From assembly GCA_031772625.1 (NCBI GenBank), contig CM062820.1, positions 317,338,545 to 317,402,544 of the forward strand: a DNA stretch of 64,000 bases. The letters are read 5' to 3'. The position numbers were made by a program, and so were the translations under genes. The notes beneath the pieces were generated by a model. That model did not search any database. It was not told where the DNA came from and saw nothing but the letters and a program-made list of their open reading frames with translations. Within the stretch, counting starts at the first letter, position 1. Every line of letters begins with the position of its first letter. This DNA is from Pinus tabuliformis. Lineage: Eukaryota; Streptophyta; Pinopsida; Pinales; Pinaceae. Of this stretch, positions 21,320 to 32,360 are shown piece by piece.

Positions 21320-21997
21320 CAAGTTCTCCAAATTTTAAAGGATAATGCCACTTTGGTGCAGAATCGAATCAAACAACAGGTAGATCAACATCGCAGTGAA
21401 AAAAGTTTTGGTGTAGGTGATTGGGTATTTTTATGGCTACATCTCAAGCAAGCTATTTATGAGAAGGAAATGTTGACAATACTACATGCACTTAAAAATG
21501 GCGACTTTACCCAATGGGAAGACACTTCAAGGTAAAAATGGATCATGATAGTCTTAAATACTTTTTAGAACAAATATTATCTTTAGAAGAACAGAAAAAT
21601 GGGTCACAAATATGTTGGGTTATGACTTTGACATCATCTACAGAAAAGGGAAATTTTTTTTTGTTGCAGATGCACTCTCAAGAAAGGATGAGGATGTGGA
21701 AGCATTGTCTTGTGTTGTTTCTATTATCCAACCAGATTGGATAAACAAAGCAATGGATGAATGGAAGAAGAACAAAGAAGTGTGCCCACTCATTCAAAAG
21801 TTGCAAAATATCTCAATTCAAACAATATTGCGAGAACTTGAAGAGGAAGGAAAAATCATATTGGAACCTAAAGCAGTCACAGAAACAAGAACCCGACAGC
21901 TATGAAATCGATCAATTTCAGAGTATCTCATCAAGTGGAAGAACTTACTCGTTGAAGATTTCACATGGGAGGATAAGAATTTTATACAAAAACATCA
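21320..21997 (+). pseudogene. G1 unit c integrase-C / RNase H / chromodomain mosaic, split by CV
   Basis: Continues QQQVLQILKDN, VGDWVFLWLH, then AIYEKEML, DALSRKDEDVE, PDWINKAMDEWKK, and the chromodomain region (ISEYLIKWKN, WEDKNFIQKH). CV interrupts it at the final His codon, and the last 50 nt plus the PPT resume at 39815-39861. The protein it could specify is gag, repeats and chromodomain only. Confidence 0.82.
21993..21997. repeat. CV target duplication CATCA, left
   Basis: Abuts the TG of the CV 5' LTR. The second copy is at 39810-39814. Confidence 0.9.
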
Positions 21998-22755
21998 TGT
22001 AATCTCCCTTAATAATAAATAATAATAATAATAATAAAAATAATAAATAATATAATATAATATTAAAATACAAGAAAATAAATAATAAACACTAAATAAA
22101 AAAGTAATAGTAAATAAGTAATAAATAATAATAAAATAATAAATAACAATACTAAAGCTCTAAATAAATATAAATAAAAATAAACAGAAAAATTGTAAAA
22201 ATCAGTAAAGCTATCAAAAAGTAAAAACAAAAGAAATAAAACAAGAAAACAGTAAAAATCAGTAAAGCTATCAAAAAGTAAAAATAAAAGAAATAAAACA
22301 AGAAAGTAGTAAAGTTGCATGTTGACACATGGAGTGTGTGCATGTGGTTCCCCTTCCAATATTTGGTCTATTTAATAGATGGTGAAGAAGATGAGAGGCA
22401 TTCCATCATTCCATGATTCAATCATCCATTCTCTTGGAAGAATAGTGTTGTGAAACAAAGGATTTCCAGACAGTAGTACGTTGATTGACGGCTCGATGGT
22501 GGCCAGTTGTAACAAGATTTTGTGCAATTACGCCTATGGTTGGGTGGAGAGTCGTCCTCAAGACTTTGTTACAGTTAGCAGAATTCAACTAGCATTCAAC
22601 CCCGAAATCACAAGTGAAAAACATCATTGCCACAGGTAAGTTGTCTCTACTCATATTTTTGAAATTTGATTTTAATTAGTTAATAAATTACGTGTTGATT
22701 ATAAATCGCATGATTAATCTAATTAATTACATGTTTTTATTTCGGGCATGTTACA
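21998..22755 (+). repeat. CV 5' LTR
   Basis: 758 bp, TGTAATCTCCC...GTTACA. Longer than the 3' LTR, partly because of a 57-bp tandem duplication at 22201-22257/22258-22310 and extra AAT repeats near 22020. Confidence 0.88.
22201..22310 (+). repeat. 57-bp tandem duplication in CV 5' LTR
   Basis: Two adjacent copies of an A-rich ATCAGTAAAGCTATC block. The 3' LTR has one copy, so the duplication occurred after insertion or during the last cycle. Confidence 0.75.
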
Positions 22756-22757
22756 TA

Positions 22758-22769
22758 TGATATCAGAGC
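22758..22769 (+). other. CV primer-binding site (variant)
   Basis: TGATATCAGAGC, one G-to-A change from the tRNA-Met consensus, 2 nt from the LTR. Confidence 0.8.
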
Positions 22770-22800
22770 GAGTTTCAATTCTATATGACTTCTAGGTTAA

Positions 22801-22915
22801 AAATAAATAAATAAATATAAATAAATATATATATATATATATATATAGATTTATCAATATGTTTATTTTCAATGATATACATATATATATAATTTATCAA
22901 TATGTTTATTTTCAA

Positions 22916-22973
<58 letters not shown>
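22801..22973. repeat. (TA)n microsatellite cluster
   Basis: Two TA tracts, the longer about 50 bp at 22920-22973, separated by two copies of GATTTATCAATATG/ATTTATCAATATG followed by TTTATTTTCAATGATAT. Confidence 0.9.
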
Positions 22974-22979
<6 letters not shown>

Positions 22980-24352
22980 GGAAGCATGCAAACCAAAACA
23001 CCATTATAATATTATTTAAAATAATTTATATCTTTTACATGGACTATTATAATATTATTTAAAAAAATTCCAATATGAAATCAACATAGCTCTTGTTTAC
23101 ATGGATGCATATATTTGTATTCACTTACGTTTCAAATCTTTTAGGGCGAAGGGTCAATCTCATTGAGGGCTTTGTCTCAAAGGTCCTTTTAAGCTTAATC
23201 CTTGCTCAGAAAAAAGAATTAACTTCAGGAAATTTAATTTGAAAAAATTTTATATAGAAATTTCTTCAAATCGATTTGGTGAAGGCTTGCTTGATAGGGC
23301 TTTTCATAGAAGCCGATTTTTCTTTTTCTTTTGAAGAAGTCATTCTCAGAGGCACAAAACGAATTTGTGGAACACTGAGAAATAAAAGAAGCTACCGAAT
23401 TTTCTTTGGTGCGAAATTCTAAGCGAGAGCCCTAAGGGCTGCTCTCTTTTACCTGGCGCGAGGGGTCTCTTTGGGCTTAAAGGATCTGCAATCAACGCAA
23501 ATTTTTTTTTGAAGAGTTTGAGGTTTTAAAATTTGAAGAAATAAATTCTAAGGATTTTCTTACTTAACTAAAAGATTTTCCAGGTAGATTCTCCTTACCT
23601 GCAAGCAAAATTTCCTTAAGTCGTCGGAAGTCAACCCTTAAAAATTAATTATAAAAAGCTTCGATGTTTATTTATTTTGGAATTCCATATTTATCCTTTG
23701 CTTATTTCCACATCACATTGAAATTAGATTTTGGAATTACATAGACTTTGCAATTAGAGCTCCTAAAGGGAACCGTCATATCACAAATCAACAATGCTCA
23801 AGAATCAAGGTATTGAGGGCCATAGTATGATGTACTCAGAGTTCATCATTCTAAATAATTATATTAATAACGGTGTGATATCACCGTAGGGTCGTTTTTC
23901 ATGGTGCAAAGTTCCAGATGGTATCATATATTAAATTGTATTAAATAATTGTATTTAATTAAAGAATAAAATAAGTATATGATATACAGATTTTTAGGCA
24001 ATATATATATATTATTTTCTTATTATAAGTGGATTAATTAAGCATAAAGAGAAATTTGATAAGTTATTTTTGGAATATTCTATATATATTAATTAATTGA
24101 CAAATTATATTTAAAATTATGAACTTATGTATTTTATAAATTTCATAGCCGATAATAATTTGAATAACATTTTGAATATTATTAATAACAATGTTTTGAA
24201 TATTGATAGAATTTAATTTTGAATGTATATTTTATTTATTTGGTGGAAAAAAATAAATTAGATAAATTATATAGAAACAGATTGAATCGTAAATAGTTGC
24301 AATTGTAATTTTTTTTTTAAAAGCATTTTGACGCATTTCACTGTAATGTCTC
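22974..24352. other. CV 5' leader, non-coding
   Basis: No frame or motif recognised; AT-rich. The leader continues at 31965 after the LINE. Long untranslated leaders are usual in large gypsy elements. Confidence 0.6.
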
Positions 24353-24371
24353 AAAACTGTTTTAATATATC
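24353..24371. repeat. LINE target duplication, left (poly-A side)
   Basis: 19-bp AAAACTGTTTTAATATATC, matched at 31946-31964 with one difference (G/A at position 7). Immediately followed by T8, the LINE poly(A) end on the minus strand. Confidence 0.88.
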
Positions 24372-24730
24372 TTTTTTTTCTATGTAAAGGCTATTCTATT
24401 AGATTAAAAGGAGAAAAAATATGTACAAAGAGGTTTGAACCTCTGAGGGGACCGTAGCCAGCCCTCTGTCAAAAAACCTGTGCAGATATTGCTGTTCCTT
24501 CTGCTTACAAAAATGGTAGTCATAACTTTAAACCCTGAACAGACCTATATAGAGATGAAGCTAAACAGTACATAACTCTTCAGAGAGAGCTGCCATACTA
24601 CTGATTACTATCCTATTACAAAAAGGAAATCCAAAATAAAGTCCATGAGGTACCATGCGCACTGAGAATAACCACAAGATCCTGAAACCCGAAAACTGAT
24701 AAACCGTCCTGAAGCTGAAGGCAAATGGAA

Positions 24731-25849
24731 TTAGACCTGCTTATGCTCACCTGCATCCTTATCATTGACCTGGTCCGGTAAGCGCTCCCAGGTAACCATC
24801 ACCTCGTCTTCGACTTCCATCAACTTGCCATCCGGCGGAGGCACCAGGTGCAGGACACTTTCGTAAAGGTGCCCTGACTCACAAGCAATGATTTGCTCCT
24901 GAGGAGAGTTCATTTGAGTGCCAGCCTCTTCCTGATTATCCTCTTCGTGCACCTCAGCAGAAACCTTGAGGACAGCATCCGCCAAACTGCTCTGAGAGGC
25001 ACTGGCATTCTGAGAGGACGACTGTTCCTTGGGGTCTTCGTCTAAGCTGGCAACCTCGTCTTCTTCCTCCGAGAAGATGACCGTGATTATGGCAGAGATG
25101 AGCGGTCTGTTGAGCCTGCTTTTGAATTTGAACCTGGATGTATGAAGAGAGCTATTAAGGGAGGGACCAGAATCATCTGAGGGCAGAGAGGAAGGCGAGG
25201 CAGTGGCTAATGGTGAAATACGACGAGGTGCAGAGCTCCCACGCCCCCGCGGCCCTCCCCTGGACCCCGAATTGCTCCCGCGCCTGGGAATGCCCCGACG
25301 ACGGGCCATAATCGAGTATAAACGTAGAGTGATGAAACTAAGGGACGAAGGGTAAGGGAAAAACAACTGACAGACTAATAGGACCCAAAGTGAGAACCAG
25401 ATTGAAATATGAAAGACACAGACTCTAAGCTCACGTGAGATAGACCCAGCTACCAGACCATTCCCATCCCCGACTGAGTGAACCCAATTCCCCAACCAGA
25501 CACCTACAGCAGGGACAGAGACCAAAGGCCTTATAGAGATAATGCCAAAGACAGACCTGAAACACCAGACACAAAAGGCAGAAATTGACGAAGAGCGCCC
25601 AACACTTTCGAAGAGATTCAGGGTTGTTTTCCTGAGACTAACCAACTGAGAATTGTTAAGAGACCAAGAAGACTTCCTAATTCTCTGGATAACACTGAGA
25701 CTTTGAAACCAAGACCACCAGAGGAGACCTCTACTTGCAAAGATCGGACATACAGCGATGCTTCCGGCAAGAACCAGAACAAATGAAGCCTGGAGAATGC
25801 GCGCCATCCTGTTAACCTCCAGCTGCGTACCTCGAGCTTGTGGCTGCAT
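24731..25849 (-). CDS. LINE third ORF, unknown function (likely start at internal Met 25309)
   Basis: 372-codon open frame downstream of ORF2 on the same strand. Residues 1-180 look like translated non-coding sequence (hydrophobic, Trp/Ser-rich). From the internal Met at 25309 the composition changes to a 192-residue protein: basic Arg/Gly-rich start (MARRRGIPRRGS, then GGPRGRG), a Ser/Pro-rich stretch, and a long acidic Glu/Asp/Ser tail with IIACESGHLYESVLHLV and VMVTWERLPDQ. The DNA here is unusually rich in CpG and G+C for the window. I do not recognise a family. It could be a LINE-specific accessory protein, a captured host fragment, or chance. Confidence 0.45.
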   Translation of the reverse strand: MQPQARGTQLEVNRMARILQASFVLVLAGSIAVCPIFASRGLLWWSWFQSLSVIQRIRKSSWSLNNSQLVSLRKTTLNLFESVGRSSSISAFCVWCFRSVFGIISIRPLVSVPAVGVWLGNWVHSVGDGNGLVAGSISRELRVCVFHISIWFSLWVLLVCQLFFPYPSSLSFITLRLYSIMARRRGIPRRGSNSGSRGGPRGRGSSAPRRISPLATASPSSLPSDDSGPSLNSSLHTSRFKFKSRLNRPLISAIITVIFSEEEDEVASLDEDPKEQSSSQNASASQSSLADAVLKVSAEVHEEDNQEEAGTQMNSPQEQIIACESGHLYESVLHLVPPPDGKLMEVEDEVMVTWERLPDQVNDKDAGEHKQV

Positions 25850-25929
25850 TAATGACGATTAATTACCTGCCTTAAACCGACTTGCCTTGCGTGTGTGCTT
25901 GCCAGTTGCCGGCTGCGCATGCATAGGCT

Positions 25930-28900
25930 TTAACAACTATTAAAGACACCCGCATCCGGGTGTGATTCTTCCCTTGTCTGCATATCTCTTGTTAATATAG
26001 AATGGAAAGTAGAAAGTTGGTTCTCAGAAGCTATGCAATGTAGTGATCCTTCAAAGAATTCCTTCCCACTGTCCACTCCTAAGTTAGCAAGAAAATCTGC
26101 CAATTTGTTCCCTTCCCTTCTGATATGCTTGAAGGAAATAGCTTGATTATGACTTAGCCATTGTTGTAGTCGCTCAAGTCGGGTGGCCATTCTCCAGCTG
26201 CTGCTGACCTTGTGGACCGGGGATCCCTGTTGAAGTTTTGAGGCCATATTAATGATGATTTGGGAGTCCCCTTCCACTATAAGAGGAAGGAGCCCTTGAT
26301 TCTGCGCTAGATTGAGCCCTTTCCATAATCCTTCCAATTCCGCTGCATTATTAGTATTCCAACCGATTGAGCCAAAAAAAGTGATGAGAGGATTACCCTG
26401 GTAATTTCTGATGACTCCACCAAATCCCGTTCTCCCAGGATTTCCTTTCGACGCACCATCAAAGTTGAGTTGAAACACATTGATTGGCGGCGGAGTCCAG
26501 CTGACTGTAGTCTCTTGATGTCTGGAGGAATTTTCGTTAGAAGAGGTCGGACTCTGTAATTGTATCTGCCAGTTATCCCATATAGCTCGTTCCGGCGGGA
26601 GGGATGGAAAGTCCTCTTGAGACCAGCCTTTAATAGATAGAGTTTCTTTGATGTTATTGTGCAACCCAGTCCATATCTGCTCAATTGTCATTGATTGATC
26701 TTTGAAGATCCGTCTGTTTCTCTCCTTCCAGATATTCCACATCAGTAATCCCGGTATGATTTGCCAAAGTGTGTTTAAAACTTTGCTTTGATATGGCTTT
26801 TGGCTCCAGTTGCGAAGGGTGCTTTTAATATCCCCCATCACTCTGCCATCCTTCCGACAGCGGAATATAACCTTTTCCCACAATTTCCTTCCAAGCGAGC
26901 AGGTTTGCATAAGATGTAATGCTGATTCCTCTTCCTGTTTGCAGTTGAGACATATAGATGGACCAGAGAAGTTCCTTTTCCTAAGGTTGTCCCATGTGAG
27001 AATTCTATTGTGTGAAAGAAGCCACAGAAATGTAGAAACCTTCGGCCAAATGGGCGGGTTCCATATATTGTCCCATAATTTGTCTTTGATTACTCTGTTT
27101 CTGATAATGATTTTGTAGGCTTCCTTGGTTGTGAAGGTACCCTTTTCCTCATATCCCCATCTTAGAGTGTCCATGCCTTCCAACTTTAGAATTTTTCGTT
27201 TTTGAAGTTCTGAGGAAAGAGAAAGTTGAATTTGCTCCGAGCTGTGAGGTAACTAGCTTCTTTCCACTCTCTGTGTTCTTGGTCAGTGTGTGGTCTCCAA
27301 AAGTGACTAACCTTATCATGCTGGTTTATGTCTCGATCTGAGATTCCCTGAATGATATCTTTGAGGTTTGGAAGCTGCTGCCATGAGTCCTCCCAGAACC
27401 TTGCTGTAAGGCCATCTTTCACCTCCCAAAAACTGTGCTTTTGAATTAAATCTCGATGTTGAATGGCTGAGTTCCAGATGACCGAACCCTTACTGACTTC
27501 AGACATTCTAATTCGCTCCTCTAAGGGTAAGTTTCTAGCATATTTCGCTGTCCATAAGGAAGCCCAAGGCGTTCTGGGATTTGAAAGCCACTTCCACCAG
27601 ATTTTAGCCCCCATTGTCATGTTGCTGTGCTCTGGGTCTCTTAGTCCAATGCCTCCTGCTTTTTTAGGAAGACAAGCTTTCTCCCATTTGACAAGTGCCC
27701 ACTTTCGATTTGGCCCCGAACTTCCCCATAGAAAATTACGCTGCAGCTGTTTGATAGCTTTGAGCACCCACTTTGGTGCCGCCAAAATGGAGAAAAGGTA
27801 AAGAGGCATAGACTGTAGAACTGCTTTAATTAGCACTATCCTGCTAGCCATATTAAGAGCTCTGTGAGTCCAAAGGAATAACCTAGCTTCCAGTTTTTCT
27901 AACAGGCTGTTCCAAGAGGAATGCTTGAGAGCCGAGGCAATTAGAGGAGCTCCCAAATATTTAGAAGGGAGGGAAGCTATGGTGAAGCCTAGAATGCGGG
28001 CTATAGCTCTTTGGGTAGTGGGAGGTGTATTGAAGAAGAAAATCTGAGATTTGACTTTGTTGATGAGGGCTCCTGAGGCATTCGAGAAGTTTTCAAGAAT
28101 AGATTTAAAAGAACGAGCTTCTTGAACAGAGGGATGACCGAATAGCATGTTGTCATCTACGAATTGCTGGTGCGAGAAAGCAGGGGCTTGGTGGAGAGCT
28201 AGGCCCTTGAGATTATGAGAGTGGATAGCCGATTTAATGCTGCGGCCTAAGCCTTCAGCTAAGATGACAAACAAAAAAGGCGATAGTGGATCCCCTTGTC
28301 TAATCCCCCTAGAAGGGCGGAAGGTGGGCGACGGTATTCCATTAATGAGAATAGAGAAGAACGACGAGGAAATAAGATTGCTGATCCATCTGATCCAGGA
28401 GGGGGCGAAACCAAAGGCTTTGAGGATTTTTTGCATATATTCCCAACTGATACTATCAAAAGCCTTAGATAAATCAATTTTGAGCATCATACCTGGTTTT
28501 TTTGACTGCTTGAGAGAGTGGATTATTTCATGGGTTAAAATGATCCCATCCATGATCTGTCTTCCTTCTACATAACCAGATTGTTCTGGAGATATGATGA
28601 GGGGAAGCATGGTCTTCAATCTCGAAGCTATGACCTTGGAGACAATCTTGTATATAATGTTGCACAAAGCGATTGGTCTGTACTTGTCTGGGGTATTGGA
28701 TTCCTCTGCTTTGGGGATTAATGCGATGAATGTTGCGTTCAGACCTGGATACATCCATCTTAGAGTTCGCGATTCTTCCACTACCTGCCAAACTTCCCAT
28801 TTGATTAGATCCCAGAAGTGCTGAAAGAAGTTTGAAGTAAATCCGTCTGGTCCTGGCGCTTTCCCTGCTTTTAGTTGATTCACCGCAGTCTCAACCTCCT

Positions 28901-30245
28901 GAAGACTTATAGGCTTGAGAAGAAGAGTGTTGTGATCATCCGTAATTAATCTGGGTATATGTCTGATAATTTTATCAATGGCCTCTATTCTGTTTATGTT
29001 GGGTTCTTGATTCATCTTCTTGAAGTAGTTGAGGAATTCCTGTTCTATTCCTTCGTGGGTTTCTATTTTGGTGCCTTGCTCATTGTTGACATAAGAGATT
29101 TGATTGATCATTCTTCTTTGGACTGTGGTTTTGTGAAAGAATTTCGTATTCTTTTCACCCTCCTTCAGCCATCTAACTCTCGATTTTTGCCTCCAGAGAG
29201 TTTCCTCCTGTAGGTCTCTTTCAAGGATTTTGTTTTCTGTAGCTTGCTCTTTCTGGGCTAGCTCTTCAGAACGTCCTTCAGAGATCATTCTTTGCTGTAT
29301 ATCTTTCATTTCTTGAATGAGGATTTCCTTCGCTTTGAAAATGTTGCCGAAAATGGATTTATTCCAGCGTTTTATCTCCTCTTTGAGGTGCTTCAGCTTC
29401 CTTTGGAATATTGACATTTTTGTTCCATCCATTGGATTGAAATTTTGCCAAGTTGTCCTGATAAATTCATGGAAGTCCGGATGAGTCAGCCAAAAAGCCT
29501 CAAACCGAAAGGGTCACCTTATGCTGCTACCAGGCCGATTCCAGTGAAGGGCTATGGGCCAATGATCAGAACCTGAAAAAGGAAGGATGGAGGCTGTAAA
29601 TTCTCCCCCTATATGAACTGCATTATCAGAGATCAAAAATCGATCAAGACGCGAAGCTATTTGCATTGGAGCTGCCCTTTTGTTGTTCCAGGTGTAGAGG
29701 CCATTGTTTGTAGGAAGGTCTATCAACCAATTGTTTTGAATGAAGTCTTTTAATATGGAGCCATCCCTGTTTATTCTGCAGCGTCCTCCCTTCTTTTCCT
29801 CCATTGATGCGATCATGTTGTAGTCTCCGCCTGAAACCCATAGCGGGTATTTCCTCTCTGCATTAAGCTGCGTTAAAGCTTCCAGGATCTCAACCTTGTG
29901 CTGGGTTTCTTGAGGAAAATACACATTTGTTATGTGACCATAGATATTGGTTCCAATTATATGAAAGATAGCTTGAATGAAATTTTTGTTTGCATGTATG
30001 TTAACTAGTTGTATCATCCTTGCATCCCAGAGCACTGCAAGTCCTCCTGAGGCTCCCTGAGCATCAACAGCTGTGACTAACCCACCTGGCCAGGCCTTTG
30101 CTGCTATCTTTTCCAAGACTATCGAAGTACATTTTGTCTCTTGCAAAAAGAGAATTGCGGGTTTTTCCTCCATTAACATATTTTTTAAAAGTCTTCCTTT
30201 CCTTGGGCAATTAAGCCCTCTAATATTCCATGATATCAACTTCAT
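25930..30245 (-). pseudogene. LINE ORF2: endonuclease, reverse transcriptase, RNase H
   Basis: Frame from ATG 30245. The AP endonuclease (about residues 1-235) keeps SWNIRGLN, QETK, GGDYN and SDHWP. A TGA at 29514-29516 stands where the frame continues directly to PFRFEAFW. RT spans about 29432-27200 with RPIALCN, the KAFDS block, RQGDPLSPFLF and FVDDNMLFGH (catalytic xxDD near 28150). A 1-nt frameshift near 27190 leads to 27183-25930, with a zinc-binding-like C-x2-C region and a plant-type RNase H: FDGASKGNPG, AAELEG, VEGDSQ and NKLADFLANLG, so all four acidic residues are present. With two lesions in about 1,438 codons it is a fairly young inactivated copy. Confidence 0.92.
29514..29516 (-). 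other. In-frame TGA in LINE ORF2
   Basis: Separates EN and RT frames that are otherwise in register (30245 and 29432 differ by a multiple of three). Consistent with CGA-to-TGA decay of a methylated CpG. Confidence 0.8.
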
Positions 30246-31771
30246 TGGGAAGGTTTGGGGTTGGTATTGAAATACTTGGATAACTTAGCATATCTGCCCG
30301 AATCTACCAATACTTCTCCAATCTTGATGGTTCTCTCTAAAGCAGTTTTCCTTCCTCGTTTTTTGCTGTCTTTGGTGATGAATTTCCCATCCCATTGACT
30401 GCCGATTTGAACCCCTAGTGAGTATTTTTTTTGGGCTTTGTTGAGGACTTCCATTAGATTGTCCACTTGTCTGTCAGGTATTTTGTCAAAATTACCTGTT
30501 TTGCATGCTTGTTCTAGGCCCAGTATGTCTAGCTCGCCGATGTCTATTGATTCCGTATCCTCCTCCATGATTTGAGGTTCTTGATAACTTCCCTCTCCTT
30601 CCTTCTCTTTTCCTGTACTGGGGTCTGTGCCATCTATCTCCATTTCAGGGAGGCTCCAGGTTTTTGAAGCAGTCTTGATCTTATTACCTTCTTGTTCAGC
30701 ATCCTTTTCCCCCTCTTTCGAATGAGATCCTTCAATCTTTTCCTGGTTAGATCCTTTTTTATTGGAGGTTAGATTTTCCTGATCCTGCAAATCTTCATTG
30801 GCCAGAGCTGCAAAGCTGTTGCTAGTAGAGGGTTTTGATTGATCCCCTGGAGTTATCTTTGTAGGTGCTACTGATTTTTTATTTCCTCTTCTACGATTTG
30901 TCACCTTAGTGAAGCCATCTGACGATAGGTTTTCCTGGTCAGCTTGAACCGAGGGTTTACTATTTAAAGGGCAATCTCTGTAAAGGTTTCCTAGGTCATG
31001 ACATTTCCTGCACCTAAAGGGTACATGCTCATAATCAATTAACTGGATCCATTCGACATCTTCATGAAAGAGACTTACCGTATCAGGCAGAGGTTGTTTC
31101 AGGTCCATATAGACGCAGATCCGTGCGTATGAGGTATATCTCTGCGTCTTTGTTTCTTCTGCTACCTTGACGAAGTCGCCCAGTACTTTACCGATTGCTT
31201 TTAGAGACTCCTCTTCCCAATATTCCCATGGCAGCGAGTACAGCCTGATCCAGACCGGTGCCCAACTTAGATCTTCCTTATCAGGGTTGAATCTTTCAAT
31301 CCATTCTCTTAGGAATAGCCCAGCAGAGTTAAAGAAGTACGACCCTCCATCAAAAACTCTGTTTCTGTCTTCCAAGCAGTTGAAGACTACGGTGAAAAAC
31401 CCTTTCGGCCCTAGATGCAAGGTGATGTGTCCTTTTGGATGCCATTTAACATTAATCCAGGCTCTCAACGCTTTCTCATTTGGCCATATTCCAATAAATT
31501 TGCCTATGAGAGCATGATCTCTCATATATTGAATTCTGGCATTGATGCGATGACTGGGTAACTCCACTTTTGGCCTGTACGTAGCTACTGGCTTGCATGT
31601 GGACGAACTTACTTTCGGCTTGTCTTGCTGTGCTTGTTCAGTCTGCTTCTGCTGAGTTTTGTCTGTGCCTCCATCATTGTGCTCCTGTTCCCTTTCAGAA
31701 CCCTCGAAATGCCCTTGCTGATTGTCGTTTGTTGGAGGAGGCGCCCCTCCTTCCCCCTGATGGGGGTTCAT
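30242..31771 (-). CDS. LINE ORF1 nucleic-acid-binding protein
   Basis: 509 aa, uninterrupted. Gln/Glu-rich N-terminus (residues about 1-60), a DUF4283-like domain (about 80-230: ALIGKFIGIWPNEKALRAW, FFTVVFNCLEDRNRV, WAPVWIRLYSLPWEYW), then a zinc-knuckle position near residue 255-268 that reads CRKCHDLGNLYRDC, with Asn where the metal-binding His is expected. A long charged tail follows with a short basic KKRGRK. The TGA stop overlaps the ORF2 ATG as ATGA, suggesting stop-restart translation of ORF2. Confidence 0.88.
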   Translation of the reverse strand: MNPHQGEGGAPPPTNDNQQGHFEGSEREQEHNDGGTDKTQQKQTEQAQQDKPKVSSSTCKPVATYRPKVELPSHRINARIQYMRDHALIGKFIGIWPNEKALRAWINVKWHPKGHITLHLGPKGFFTVVFNCLEDRNRVFDGGSYFFNSAGLFLREWIERFNPDKEDLSWAPVWIRLYSLPWEYWEEESLKAIGKVLGDFVKVAEETKTQRYTSYARICVYMDLKQPLPDTVSLFHEDVEWIQLIDYEHVPFRCRKCHDLGNLYRDCPLNSKPSVQADQENLSSDGFTKVTNRRRGNKKSVAPTKITPGDQSKPSTSNSFAALANEDLQDQENLTSNKKGSNQEKIEGSHSKEGEKDAEQEGNKIKTASKTWSLPEMEIDGTDPSTGKEKEGEGSYQEPQIMEEDTESIDIGELDILGLEQACKTGNFDKIPDRQVDNLMEVLNKAQKKYSLGVQIGSQWDGKFITKDSKKRGRKTALERTIKIGEVLVDSGRYAKLSKYFNTNPKPSQ

Positions 31772-31945
31772 CGTACCCGCCTGCCAAAACCTGCGGGCTT
31801 AGGTGTGCTGCTCTGCCGCTTTCGAATCTGATGGCCTCTGTGCGCCGGTCCTGCCGTTGCAGGTTAGCTCAGAAACCCTAATGTCGTGTTGCCGAACCTC
31901 GCTTCCGCTCCGTCTTTTTATGTATATCTATTTGATCTATAGGGT

Positions 31946-31964
31946 AAAACTATTTTAATATATC
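31946..31964. repeat. LINE target duplication, right (5' side)
   Basis: AAAACTATTTTAATATATC, 18 of 19 identical to 24353-24371. Confidence 0.88.
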
Positions 31965-32189
31965 AACAACAATAAATTAAAACATTTGCTGATTTCTGTA
32001 AATACTAAACATAGTTGTTACAGCAGTGCTAAGAACCATCGACCTCTAAGTTATTTAGTTGAGGGCACATAATAACTAGATACTCAAAATATTTCACTCT
32101 ACAGCACAGAATTTCAATCTATCTTAGCACATATGGGTCATGAATTTGTAGACTTAATATTATTGTTTTGAGGCTTCTACGATCAGTGC

Positions 32190-32360
32190 TTTGTGTGTTG
32201 TTTTCTTCTGGAGTTTTCGCATCCATCATTTGTTTGTATCGATGTTTCGAGCCCTCCACCGTGGCTCATCATCAAGATAGATCAGTAATTGTGTAGGACA
32301 AATCTCCTTGGGTTTCAATAAATAGGGATGAGAAATGCAGAAGGAATGGAAGCCGACTTT
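32190..32360 (-). mobile_element. Second PLE terminal fragment (pLTR end) in CV leader
   Basis: Contains a hammerhead motif followed (plus-strand direction) by AATAAATAGGG...GAGA and AAGCCGAC blocks in the same order as in the PLE arm at 11640-11760, then an AT-rich tract. No coding sequence nearby. Probably a 5'-truncated or decayed copy of a related but distinct PLE. Exact borders cannot be set. Confidence 0.62.
32238..32278 (-). ncRNA. Hammerhead-like motif of second PLE, core C3-to-U
   Basis: Minus strand: stem I ATC/GAT, core TTGATGA (32275-32269; consensus CTGATGA), stem II GAGCC/GGCTC with a 9-nt loop, GAAA (32248-32245), CATC before the predicted cleavage. Stems I and II show compensatory changes relative to the 11.6-kb motif. 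The C3 change should weaken or abolish catalysis. Confidence 0.65.

Larger units (their letters stand above)
24372..31945 (-). mobile_element. Full-length L1-type LINE with plant RNase H and a third ORF
   Basis: About 7.57 kb on the minus strand: 5' UTR of 174 nt, ORF1 (31771-30242), ORF2 (30245-25930), an extra ORF (25849 or 25309 down to 24731), 3' UTR and short poly(A) at 24379-24372. Flanked by a 19-bp target duplication typical of target-primed reverse transcription. Both 5' and 3' ends are present, so it is a full-length insertion into the CV leader. Confidence 0.92.

Noticed and set aside
22063..22996. Leu/Phe/Tyr- and Ile/Tyr-rich open frames
   Set aside because: Translations of A-rich LTR repeats and (TA)n microsatellite.
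24731..25306. Signal peptide or membrane protein call for the start of the LINE third ORF
   Set aside because: The hydrophobic stretch is upstream of the more plausible Met at 25309 and looks like translated untranslated sequence.
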